Positions 24,099-30,611 of a DNA stretch of 36,728 nt are shown here, piece by piece (position 1 is the stretch's first letter; each line of letters starts with the position of its first letter). The notes under the pieces are model-generated. The model saw only the letters and a program-made list of their open reading frames with translations, was not told the DNA's origin and did no database searches. The translations under genes and the position numbers were made by a program. Origin of the DNA: a virus. The DNA is taken from positions 1-36,728 of IMG/VR virus record IMGVR_UViG_3300035034_001476; one strand, given 5' to 3'.

Positions 24099-24109
24099 TA
24101 GTTTTAATG

Positions 24110-24182
24110 TTCGCAAGGTACGACTTGCACGTACTCTCTCGGAGGTATAAGCTCCGTGCTTTCCTTGGTAAGCTACTTGCGA
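24110..24182 (-). tRNA. tRNA-Ile(UAU)
   Basis: A 73-base cloverleaf on the minus strand. Acceptor TCGCAAG/CTTGCGA is a perfect seven-base stem. The D arm is GCTT-ACCAAGGA-AAGC with the GG pair. The anticodon arm CGGAG-CTTATAC-CTCCG gives anticodon UAU, reading AUA (Ile). A five-base variable loop follows, then T arm GTACG-TGCAAGT-CGTAC and discriminator A. No CCA is encoded. U54, C56, A58 and the G53-C61 pair are normal, but position 55 is G where U is expected. The phage uses AUA often, for example four of five Ile codons in the small gene at 32359. Confidence 0.9.
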
Positions 24183-24186
24183 TTGT

Positions 24187-24300
24187 CCCGGAGATTACAC
24201 TCCCCGGGTTAGGTGACCGCTTTTAGACTTCACCTATAAATTCAGTACGTACTGCTCCACCCTGATGGGCAGGCTTCAGGGGATGTTCTCCCCTGCTTGC
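24187..24300 (-). ncRNA. Structured non-coding region before the tRNA
   Basis: No gene fits here. The minus strand can form four hairpins in order: AGGGGA/TCCCCT inside GGCA/TGCC (24266-24300), the palindrome CAGTACGTACTG (24242-24253), TAGGTGA/TCACCTA with a 13-base loop (24210-24236), and CCCGGGGA/TCTCCGGG (24187-24208, one G-U). No second cloverleaf could be built. It lies between an operon end and the packaging genes, so a structured RNA or a terminase-recognition (cos or pac) region are the main options. Confidence 0.6.
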
Positions 24301-24304
24301 CTAC

Positions 24305-24754
24305 CTACGAAGGCTTGTGTGCCATTGGTCTTCCTTCATGGTCTCTCTTTGTTGGCTCTGGAGTAACTTGGTCTGTTACGGTTGAAGGTCCAGTGACGTT
24401 CCTTGTACCTTCTTCCCCGTTGGAATTTTGGGTGTCTTGGCTCTCCTCCATTTCTGGATTTGATAGTTTATCCTCTGTCTCTTCTACTTCGGCTGGTCCT
24501 ACAAAGTACCAGTCATGTGCGAAGATGCTTTCACATGACAAATCTACTGGGAATGTATCAGCTCCCTTAATCATTATAAGGTAGGGTTTCGTCATCTTGC
24601 TATCCACATCGGGGTATTGAGCCTCTATGTGACAAGTATCTCTGAATTGTCTACGTGCTACCTTTCCTCTTTGCTTTAGTATTCTCAGCGCTTTTGAGAA
24701 TCCAAAGTGTTGACCGTTATCCTGCGTTGTGTTTGGTGTTTCGTCTGGTGACAT
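24305..24754 (-). CDS. DUF2829 / Tad2-like protein (putative anti-Thoeris)
   Basis: A 149-residue protein. Residues about 17-85 fit DUF2829: FGFSKALRILKQRGKVARRQF at the start, then PYLIMIKGADTFPVDLSCES and IFAHDWYFVG at the end. The order hydrophobic-K-x2-G-K-V-A-R, P-Y-hydrophobic, then Asp-Trp is the family pattern. Tad2 is a known member; it binds and sequesters the cyclic-ADP-ribose-type signal of Thoeris defence. Residues 90-149 are a Pro/Thr/Glu-rich tail that most Tad2 proteins lack. The gene ends the operon just before the structured region. Activity cannot be judged from sequence. Confidence 0.75.
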   Translation of the reverse strand: MSPDETPNTTQDNGQHFGFSKALRILKQRGKVARRQFRDTCHIEAQYPDVDSKMTKPYLIMIKGADTFPVDLSCESIFAHDWYFVGPAEVEETEDKLSNPEMEESQDTQNSNGEEGTRNVTGPSTVTDQVTPEPTKRDHEGRPMAHKPS

Positions 24755-24775
24755 AATGTTATTTATTTTAATTGA

Positions 24776-25159
24776 TTAAACTTCTATTGATTCCTTCAGT
24801 ACTATTCCTTTGATCCATTCCCAGGCTTTCCCGGGTATCCAGGTTGGCTTGGGCTTTACCATCCTATTGAAGGCTTCGAGTCTTATCTCTACCTCCTGGT
24901 CGATGGTCTTTTTGATTCCCCTTTTGTATAGGCGGTTGACCTTCTTCATTATCTTGCTTCCCGACTTCCCTTCTCCGAGTCTCTCCACTGCCTGGCGAAC
25001 CTCAAGCCTCATCACTTCTACGCTTACCATTCTGGCTTCAGGACACAAAGTGTTTTGCTTACCCATACTGGTTGCTTTGCAGTGACGGCATTCCTTGTAA
25101 GTGTTTGGTCCAGCTTGTTTTGTTTCTATCTCGTGACCGTATGCCTCTAAGCTCGACAT
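24776..25159 (-). CDS. Hypothetical protein with N-terminal Cys cluster (127 aa)
   Basis: A 127-residue protein. The first third has CRHCKATSMGKQNTLCPEAR, a C-x2-C and a later Cys, with upstream His8-Glu as possible extra ligands. Rest: two charged helices (VMRLEVRQAVERLGEG; KIMKKVNRLYKRGIKKTID) and a C-terminal helix with KAWEWIKGIVLKE. It overlaps the previous gene by 13 bases and is upstream of the Tad2-like gene. Not recognised; perhaps a small zinc-linked nucleic-acid or regulatory protein. Confidence 0.7.
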   Translation of the reverse strand: MSSLEAYGHEIETKQAGPNTYKECRHCKATSMGKQNTLCPEARMVSVEVMRLEVRQAVERLGEGKSGSKIMKKVNRLYKRGIKKTIDQEVEIRLEAFNRMVKPKPTWIPGKAWEWIKGIVLKESIEV

Positions 25160-25470
25160 GCTGTTTTCTTTATTACAAACTCAGTGGCTCCTGGGTTTAC
25201 TTTGTTTGTTAGTACTACCCTTTTCCAGTTGACTCCTTCTCTCCGAGCGATCGTCTGTCTCTCTATGTCTCGGAGGAGTCTCATTGTGATTGTGTTCCCG
25301 GCTTTGTTTCGCTCCCGGGCAAAGGTTGCCTTTCTTCTTTTTATCCGATCCTCAATTTGAACCTTCCTTTTTATAAGGTTTCCTATTCGTGGGAATATCC
25401 CAGCTGATTTCCTTCGATCCTTTCTATTTGGTTGTGGCTCTTTTCCTTTTATCTTATCTAATATTGTCAT
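25147..25470 (-). CDS. Small basic protein (107 aa)
   Basis: A 107-residue strongly basic protein (PNRKDRRKSAGIF; KRKVQIEDRIKRRKATFARERN), likely nucleic-acid-binding. It has no Cys pair or membrane segment, and no family I can name. It overlaps its neighbours by 17 and 13 bases, in keeping with a tightly packed operon. Confidence 0.65.
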   Translation of the reverse strand: MTILDKIKGKEPQPNRKDRRKSAGIFPRIGNLIKRKVQIEDRIKRRKATFARERNKAGNTITMRLLRDIERQTIARREGVNWKRVVLTNKVNPGATEFVIKKTACRA

Positions 25471-25642
25471 GATTTTTTATATGGAACCAAGCTCCAGTGC
25501 TATCTTTTAATAATCTACCTTCACAAAACTTACAGGTTGAGGATTCTGATTTTCCTTTTTCTAAGACTCTCCATTCTATGGGATACCCCCAGTGTAGTTT
25601 GTCGTGAGTCCATCTCTTCACTCCCTCTATGAGTTTTCTCAT
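25454..25642 (-). CDS. Small putative zinc protein (62 aa)
   Basis: A 62-residue protein with CKFC (about residues 37-40) and His53-x3-His57 (FHIKNHDN), a possible CCHH zinc site. The ATG shares its A with the TAA of the gene upstream (TAATG), which supports the start. It is one of several tiny zinc-knuckle proteins of this phage. Function unknown; RNA or DNA binding is a reasonable guess. Confidence 0.7.
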   Translation of the reverse strand: MRKLIEGVKRWTHDKLHWGYPIEWRVLEKGKSESSTCKFCEGRLLKDSTGAWFHIKNHDNIR

Positions 25643-25965
25643 TATCGTAGTGTGCTTACTCTAACAATTCCTTCCTCGTGTTCGACTATGAAGAAGTCTC
25701 CTCTTCCTCCTCCGACCTTCTCTATCAGCGAGTCTGCTCCTGCTATTGCCCAGGCTCGGACGTTTGACATTCCGATCTTGATTGAGCTGTGACTCCCTGT
25801 TGTCTTATGTATCAGGGTCGCTGTCACTTCTCTATTCGCTATCCCTTTGATTATCTTTGTCAGGGCATCTTGTATCTCCTTTGGTTCCTTCTCAGCCACC
25901 TTCCCCAGTTTGATTGTTACATCTGTTCCCCCGTTCTCGTTTTTGGTTGTTTCTGATTCGTGCAT
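25642..25965 (-). CDS. Hypothetical protein (107 aa)
   Basis: A 107-residue protein with a helical first half (KEPKEIQDALTKIIKGIAN) and a beta-like second half (VRAWAIAGADSLIEKVGGG, RGDFFIVEHEEGIVRV). No motif identified. Start and stop are shared tightly with neighbours: TAATG with the next gene, and one base from the zinc-ribbon gene upstream. It sits in the operon of DNA-modification genes. Confidence 0.65.
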   Translation of the reverse strand: MHESETTKNENGGTDVTIKLGKVAEKEPKEIQDALTKIIKGIANREVTATLIHKTTGSHSSIKIGMSNVRAWAIAGADSLIEKVGGGRGDFFIVEHEEGIVRVSTLR

Positions 25966-25966
25966 A

Positions 25967-26203
25967 TTATTGTTCGCTTAACCTTTCTTTTAATGAATCC
26001 CTTTCGTTGTCCGACATGAAGGTATGAATAAGGTGTTCTTTGTCGTTGAGTATCTGGTAGTACTTCTTGTCCGAGATTGCGAAGTCACATTCTGGGCAGG
26101 CTTGGACGTACGTTGCTTCTGGAACCCTCTTTAATGCTTTGTTGCAACATGGGCAGTTTCTGTATACCAGGTTCTGCCATTTTTTTCTTATTTGTTCGGT
26201 CAT
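25967..26203 (-). CDS. Zinc-ribbon protein (78 aa)
   Basis: A 78-residue protein with NCPCCNKAL (residues 16-24) and ACPECDFAIS (about 35-44): two CxxC knuckles 16 residues apart, so a rubredoxin-like zinc ribbon. The C-terminal half is charged and helical. The gene's ATG overlaps the TGA of the first methyltransferase gene by four bases (ATGA). Zinc ribbons of this kind often bind nucleic acid or partners. Specific function unknown. Confidence 0.75.
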   Translation of the reverse strand: MTEQIRKKWQNLVYRNCPCCNKALKRVPEATYVQACPECDFAISDKKYYQILNDKEHLIHTFMSDNERDSLKERLSEQ

Positions 26204-26955
26204 ATCTTTTTTGCTTTAGCTCCTGTAAGTATTTCCCACCGTTCTATGATAGTTGCGATGTATTCATGATCCAGTTCAATCATTACACAATTCCTCTTCA
26301 GGTGTTCGCATGCGATGAGTGTTGAGCCTGACCCTCCGAATGGATCGTATATCGTTTCGTTTACTTTTGCGCTGTTTGGTATGAGCTTTCGGAGGAGTCC
26401 TATTGGCTTCATGGTTGGGTGTAGCTTTGCCTTTGCTGGCTTGGGGTGGTTTATAACGCTCTTTGCCTTGCTCTGCTCCATTTTATGCTTACCGTGCCAC
26501 CCGTATGCTATGACCTCGTGCATCGGAAGGAAGTCTTTTCTTCCTACTACTACGGTGTTCTTTACCCACACGAGCATTTGGCTGTAGTAGAATCCTGACA
26601 TTGATAGTCCTTCTCGGAGTGATGGGAACATTATGTCGCTGTTGAATATGTAGTAGGCATTGTATGGGGTCAGGTGCTTCTTGATTGGATCCAGCCACTT
26701 ACTTGTGAATATTTTATATTCCTCGTCTGTTTGGATGTGGTCGTTTTGAATCTTCTTGACGTTCTCTTTCCCGAGCTTGGCGAAGTCTTTCTTTCCTTCT
26801 ACGTATGCCACACCGTATGGTGGGTCCGTGAGTATCACGCGAACCTTCTCTTTGTGTACTTCCATCACTTTGTCCACGAACTCTGAGTCCATGCTTGAGC
26901 CACATCCTAAGGTGTGTGGTCCGAGTTTGAATATGTCTCCTTGTTTTATGTTCAT
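26200..26955 (-). CDS. DNA adenine methyltransferase (beta type)
   Basis: A 251-residue methyltransferase. Residues near 42-48 have TDPPYGVAY, the catalytic DPPY motif, and residues near 208-225 have YDPFGGSGSTLIACE, the AdoMet-binding motif. DPPY before FxGxG is the beta-type order for N6-adenine or N4-cytosine enzymes. The N-terminus MNIKQGDIFKLGPHTLGCG is the hinge that, in many phages, joins a ParB domain to the methyltransferase; the ParB domain is missing here. It may protect phage DNA from host restriction. Overlaps its neighbours by four bases on each side. Confidence 0.92.
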   Translation of the reverse strand: MNIKQGDIFKLGPHTLGCGSSMDSEFVDKVMEVHKEKVRVILTDPPYGVAYVEGKKDFAKLGKENVKKIQNDHIQTDEEYKIFTSKWLDPIKKHLTPYNAYYIFNSDIMFPSLREGLSMSGFYYSQMLVWVKNTVVVGRKDFLPMHEVIAYGWHGKHKMEQSKAKSVINHPKPAKAKLHPTMKPIGLLRKLIPNSAKVNETIYDPFGGSGSTLIACEHLKRNCVMIELDHEYIATIIERWEILTGAKAKKI

Positions 26956-27566
26956 GATGTTAGTGATTTATATAGTTTTAATGTCGACTCCACATCTCCG
27001 AGTGCGCGGTGAGCTGTTCCCATTTCTATTCCCCTTTCTTCACAGGATAGCTTCAGGTTGTACTTCACTCCCTTTCTTATTATTTCGTTTACTCTCCCTG
27101 CGAAGGTTCGGAAAGTTTCATTGTACTTCTGTTTCATTCCAAGCTTATCTGCTTTTACCATGACGGCAGTATCAAGTCCTGTAGTAAAAAGTTTATCTTC
27201 AAGTCTTGCGAGGTCCCCTTTACTATATAGTCCAAACTTATCTACCTCCCCTATAAGGAATGGTATGTCAAACTTGAATCCATTATGTGTTACATTTGCG
27301 TGGGAGTTTGATATGTGTCCGAGGAACTCTTCCAGGGCTTTCTCTTGGTCCTGCCCTTCAGCGTTCTTCTCCTCTGTTGTGATTCCTGTTATGTCGGTTA
27401 TGATCGGTAGGATGTTTCCTCTTGTTTTTAGTAGCCAAGACTTACTGCTTAGGACTTCTCCTCCATGCACGTGTGACATTCCTATCTCCAGGATGTTTGA
27501 ATTCTTGTGACTCAGTCCTGTTGTTTCTAAGTCCCATACTATGTACTCTATTGGGTATTCTCTCAT
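26952..27566 (-). CDS. DEDDh 3'-5' exonuclease (DnaQ-like)
   Basis: A 204-residue exonuclease. Motif I is VWDLETTGLS (Asp11 and Glu13), motif II THNGFKFDIPF (Asp at about 106), and motif III AHRALGDVEST (His and Asp near 187-192), so the full DEDDh set is present. The fold is that of the DnaQ proofreading domain. It lies between the two methyltransferase genes, with four-base overlaps. No phage DNA polymerase is in the genome, so it may partner a host polymerase or act in recombination. Confidence 0.93.
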   Translation of the reverse strand: MREYPIEYIVWDLETTGLSHKNSNILEIGMSHVHGGEVLSSKSWLLKTRGNILPIITDITGITTEEKNAEGQDQEKALEEFLGHISNSHANVTHNGFKFDIPFLIGEVDKFGLYSKGDLARLEDKLFTTGLDTAVMVKADKLGMKQKYNETFRTFAGRVNEIIRKGVKYNLKLSCEERGIEMGTAHRALGDVESTLKLYKSLTS

Positions 27567-28345
27567 ATCTTTTTTGCTTTTTGATTACTAAAGTTTTCCC
27601 AACGCTGGACTGCTATGTCTACGAGTACGGGGTCCGACTCCATTACCCTTGCCTTTCTTTTTAGTTGCTGTGAAGCGATGATTGTGTTTCCAGCTCCTCC
27701 GAATAAGTCAAGGATGATATGCCCTGGGGCTGTACATCTCTTGAGTGGCTTCTCCGCCAGGGTTACTGGCTTTTGGTTTGGAGTGTGCATGTCGGTGTCG
27801 TAGTTCTTTTTGTCGAGCCAGATTGTCAGCATGTCTTGTATCTGGTCGGTGACCTGATTTCCTTCCCCTATCTCAGCGTTCAGTATCTCGTTTAGGCTCT
27901 TTATGTTTGTGTTCAGGAATGGTTTACCTCTGGTCCCATACACACATGGCTCGTATATCTTATTGAATGCCAGGCTTGGTTTTAGTGTCTGGTCTGTTTT
28001 TATCCATAGACATACCCTTTCACTCTCTGTTTTGTTTGCATGGTATATCTCCTGGATAAGCCAGATGTACTTTTCGTCTGTCCAGTAGAATATGTGAGTG
28101 TTTGGTTTTGAGTACCCCAGGGCTTGCTGGATACTCAGGTCTATAAACTTTGCATACTCTGCTATCTTCTTACTCTTATCTTTTACCCCGTTGTAGTTTC
28201 CTTCCCCTTTCAAGCCTCGACTGTAGTCATGACTGATACTGTTTGGTGGGTCACAGTAGACCATGTCCGCCAGGTCTTCTTGCATGAGAGTATCCATGTC
28301 TTCTGCATTGAGTGGGTCTCCACACATGATTCGGTGGTCTCCCAT
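27563..28345 (-). CDS. DNA methyltransferase half of a split ParB-methyltransferase
   Basis: A 260-residue enzyme. The N-terminus MGDHRIMCGDPLN is the usual linker residue run that follows a ParB domain in fused ParB-methyltransferases. Residues about 29-36 have VYCDPPNSIS, a DPPN version of the catalytic motif, and residues near 215-230 have LDLFGGAGNTIIA for AdoMet. The gene starts at an ATG that follows the TAA of the ParB-like gene with no gap. Upstream and downstream frames are continuous apart from that single stop. Activity may depend on the partner chain. The DPPN motif could alter specificity. Confidence 0.88.
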   Translation of the reverse strand: MGDHRIMCGDPLNAEDMDTLMQEDLADMVYCDPPNSISHDYSRGLKGEGNYNGVKDKSKKIAEYAKFIDLSIQQALGYSKPNTHIFYWTDEKYIWLIQEIYHANKTESERVCLWIKTDQTLKPSLAFNKIYEPCVYGTRGKPFLNTNIKSLNEILNAEIGEGNQVTDQIQDMLTIWLDKKNYDTDMHTPNQKPVTLAEKPLKRCTAPGHIILDLFGGAGNTIIASQQLKRKARVMESDPVLVDIAVQRWENFSNQKAKKI

Positions 28346-28831
28346 TTAGTACACATCTCCTGGCATTGTATGAGGTGTTTTGATTTCCTTTACTGATTCA
28401 CCTCGGTCGAAGCTATCTTCGAACATCTCCACATCATCAAAGAACATCTGAAGGTCTTCATCTCCGAATCCCACCTCCAGGAGGAGTGTCAGGTCCATTT
28501 CCTTTAGTTTGTCGTGGTCCCAGGTTCCTGTGTTTTTGTTCAGTCGGAGGTTGAGCCTTCTCTCTTCGTCCTCAGTTAACTCCCTGGAAGGAACCATCAC
28601 ATCTACTGTCTCGTATCCGAGGTCTGCATATAGTGATGTTCTTTGGTGTCCCCCTATTAGAGTGTCCTTCCTTTTTCCTATGTTGACTACGATCGGTGTG
28701 ACTTGACCGAACTCTTCGATTGATTCTTCGAGGTCTCTTCTTTCTTGTTCACTAATCTTTCGAGGGTTGTAGTCTGCTGGGACAAGGTCCTGGACTTTTC
28801 GTTTTTCAGTTTTCCATGTAAGCTTTTTCAT
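28346..28831 (-). CDS. ParB-like nuclease domain protein (split from methyltransferase)
   Basis: A 161-residue protein. Residues 14-75 have LVPADYNPRKISEQER, EEFGQVTPIVVN and LIGGHQRTSLYADLG, the ParB/Srx N-terminal fold with the GGHQR motif. The second half is the helical linker found in fused ParB-methyltransferases, ending in TPHTMPGDVY. The TAA stop is directly followed, in the same frame, by the methyltransferase ATG. Its start shares an A with the preceding TAA (TAATG). Such domains are thought to select or nick DNA for the methyltransferase. Confidence 0.9.
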   Translation of the reverse strand: MKKLTWKTEKRKVQDLVPADYNPRKISEQERRDLEESIEEFGQVTPIVVNIGKRKDTLIGGHQRTSLYADLGYETVDVMVPSRELTEDEERRLNLRLNKNTGTWDHDKLKEMDLTLLLEVGFGDEDLQMFFDDVEMFEDSFDRGESVKEIKTPHTMPGDVY

Positions 28832-29400
28832 TACCAGTTTGGGGTTATGCTTCGGGGTCCGCCCCCTTCATGTTCTCCTCGTGTGTCTTCCTTAGGTCCA
28901 TCGCTATTCCCCATCGGAGTATCCTGTCCTGCAGGGTTGCTTTCCACAATGCCATCGACTCCCCTGCTAACACTTTGACCTTCTTCATTTGCATTGTCGT
29001 GTATTCCATCTCCTCCCTGGTCGTTACCACTTCCTCTGGATCCATCTTCTCCAGCATCTTCACTGCTATTTGCGCTTCGTATAGGCTGTGAATTAAATTC
29101 GCTGATAAATTGTCCAAGGCTTCCTTCTTCAAGTCGTTTTCTGATTTCATTGAATTGATTTTGATTATTTTTGTAAAAGTCTAATTGTATTTTTTCTGCT
29201 TCAAGTCTTTTGAATGTATCTTCTACGAGTTTCACTCTTTCTGGTTCTGTGAATGGTTCCTCCCATCCGTAGTATGTTTGTAACTCTTCGAGGGTTCCGT
29301 ACATGTGGAAGCCAAGCTGGATGAGACTATTTGATATGTTTCGCTCAAGGAGTTCGTAGAACAGTTTCTTTGATTTGAGGTTCATTAGTTTTTGTATCAT
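28831..29400 (-). CDS. Hypothetical protein, N-terminal part likely real (189 aa)
   Basis: The first 105 residues are a normal charged helical protein (LFYELLERNISNSLIQLGF, EPERVKLVEDTFKRLEAEK). From about residue 105 the sequence turns into a Gly/Asp/Asn/Ser-rich tail (SSEDAGEDGSRGSGNDQGG), like a frame shadow. The other frame of the same bases is the 101-residue gene at 28845. The ends look real: ATGA overlap with the gene at 29397 and TAATG with the ParB-like gene. Either a disordered tail is overprinted, or there is a frameshift near 29085-29180. Confidence 0.6.
   Translation of the reverse strand: MIQKLMNLKSKKLFYELLERNISNSLIQLGFHMYGTLEELQTYYGWEEPFTEPERVKLVEDTFKRLEAEKIQLDFYKNNQNQFNEIRKRLEEGSLGQFISEFNSQPIRSANSSEDAGEDGSRGSGNDQGGDGIHDNANEEGQSVSRGVDGIVESNPAGQDTPMGNSDGPKEDTRGEHEGGGPRSITPNW
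28845..29150 (-). CDS. Overlapping helical protein in the +1 frame (101 aa)
   Basis: A 101-residue helical protein: KKEALDNLSANLIHSLYEA, then VTTREEMEYTTMQMKKVKV and LAGESMALWKATLQDRILR. It lies fully inside the 189-residue gene in another frame. Its amino-acid composition looks coding, unlike the other frame over the same stretch. The frame opens after a TAG near 29181 and ends 13 bases before the ParB-like ATG. It could be a separate overprinted gene or the proper C-terminal half of the upstream protein after a +1 shift at an A-rich stretch. Confidence 0.6.
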   Translation of the reverse strand: MKSENDLKKEALDNLSANLIHSLYEAQIAVKMLEKMDPEEVVTTREEMEYTTMQMKKVKVLAGESMALWKATLQDRILRWGIAMDLRKTHEENMKGADPEA

Positions 29401-29897
29401 ATAATTGTTGCTTTAGGATTAATGGTTTCGTTTGGGTTTTGTTGTATGAATCTATCACGTGTTTCTTTTCTGACTTCTCCATTGAACACCCCTCTGAGTA
29501 TTAGTATTTCTTTATTCTCTTTCATCAGCTCGGAGGCTCGCTCCTGTTCTTCGTGGGTCAATGGACTTGTTTCCATCTCTTCGCTCCTCATTGCTTGTCT
29601 CATTTTCTTTAGGGATTCTTCTTTACAGTAGCATGTTCGTTTACCTTTGGTGTGCCACTCTTTATATTCACATTGCCACATGCCCTGCTTTATCATTTTG
29701 TACTCTTCGAACTGTTGGTCGTTGTATACCCCTTCTATGTTTGCGGTGTTTATTGTTATGTCCAGCTCTTTGATTTTTATGAATTGGTGACCTGATTGAT
29801 TTGCCAGTATGTCCTGGGCTTTGTCATGGACTTCCTTTGCGACCCAATGTATCAGTCCTGTCTTCATCATGATAGGGTATTTCTTTAGCTCTATCAT
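29397..29897 (-). CDS. Hypothetical protein (166 aa)
   Basis: A 166-residue protein. The middle has MWQCEYKEWHTKGKRTCYC (about 83-101), a Cys/His group that may bind zinc. The rest is mixed helix, rich in Glu and Lys. Overlaps by four bases with both neighbours (ATGA junctions). It lies between the wHTH replication-like gene and the ParB-like gene. No family identified. A DNA-metabolism role is inferred from position. Confidence 0.68.
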   Translation of the reverse strand: MIELKKYPIMMKTGLIHWVAKEVHDKAQDILANQSGHQFIKIKELDITINTANIEGVYNDQQFEEYKMIKQGMWQCEYKEWHTKGKRTCYCKEESLKKMRQAMRSEEMETSPLTHEEQERASELMKENKEILILRGVFNGEVRKETRDRFIQQNPNETINPKATII

Positions 29898-30556
29898 ATT
29901 GTTGTTCCGCTACCTGCTCGATTTCCTTGTGTGGTTTCCATTTTAGCGTTGCCGAGCCATGTGAGTAATCTTCTTTTGACATCAAAGGTTTTCTGTATCT
30001 GCCATCTGACCTTTGTCCCTGTCGAGTTTGGTTCCGTCCAGTAGAGGATAAACTTTTTAAACTCTGTCCCGAGTTTGTTTGGATCTGCACCTGTCTTCTC
30101 TAAGTAGTATTCAAATATTTCAGTTTGCAGTTCGTTTCTTGATCCCTCAGTCCAGTCAAAGAATTGTACAGCTTGCTTTCCTGGGGTGATTGCTTTTTCA
30201 GTTACCACTATCTTGGTTTTGTTTTTTGATAAGTATTCACCTACCAGTTCTATTGTTCTTTCAAAGTCTATCCTGTAGTGAATCTTTGGTGGGGATCCTG
30301 CGAGCTTCTCTTCCAGGACCCCGAGCTTCTCTGCGAGCTTTCGTGCGGTGTCCTGTTCTTTCCTGGATAGTCCTGTCTCATCGAACATCTCTACCTGGGT
30401 TTTGTATATCCATCCTTCCCTGTCTTTGGTCTTGTCGCTCCAGTAGTATAGCTGACTCCACATCAGGGCGAGCTTTACGCTCCCGAATGTTTTTGCTATG
30501 ACAGCTTGGTAGGCTATGGGTCTTTTGAGTAACTCTTTAATGATTGTGTGTTGCAT
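29894..30556 (-). CDS. Putative replication initiator / organiser (winged helix)
   Basis: A 220-residue protein. Residues 10-85 (RPIAYQAVIAKTFGSVKLAL, YYWSDKTKDREGWIYKTQVEMFDETGLSRKEQDTARKLAEKLGVL) form a winged-helix pattern in which a long helix is followed by GxSRKEQ and an xKLGxLEE wing, seen in DnaD-like and other phage replisome organisers. Residues 140-200 form a second helical block (EIFEYYLEKTGADPNKL). It leads the operon after its own promoter, as an initiator often does. A specific partner, such as a host helicase loader, is not shown. Confidence 0.7.
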   Translation of the reverse strand: MQHTIIKELLKRPIAYQAVIAKTFGSVKLALMWSQLYYWSDKTKDREGWIYKTQVEMFDETGLSRKEQDTARKLAEKLGVLEEKLAGSPPKIHYRIDFERTIELVGEYLSKNKTKIVVTEKAITPGKQAVQFFDWTEGSRNELQTEIFEYYLEKTGADPNKLGTEFKKFILYWTEPNSTGTKVRWQIQKTFDVKRRLLTWLGNAKMETTQGNRAGSGTTI

Positions 30557-30580
30557 AATATAATATCCTGTTATGAATAA

Positions 30581-30589
30581 AGTATACCA
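30581..30589 (-). promoter_or_regulatory. Extended -10 promoter motif TGGTATACT
   Basis: In the 55-base gap before the replication-organiser gene, the minus strand has TGG directly before TATACT. The expected start is near 30574, giving a leader of about 18 bases. No good -35 is seen at 17 bases. The motif suggests a second transcription unit starting with the organiser gene. Confidence 0.5.
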
Positions 30590-30611
30590 CTTGTTGCCTT
30601 TCTATCCCATG

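Noticed and set aside
24084-24116. Upstream TTG start that would lengthen the small terminase by eleven residues
   Set aside because: The extension begins inside the tRNA acceptor arm and runs through the extended -10 motif, so the ATG at 24083 is preferred.
24187-24304. A second tRNA upstream of tRNA-Ile
   Set aside because: A TGGAGCAG stretch resembles part of an initiator tRNA, but no acceptor stem or T arm with a seven-base loop could be closed.
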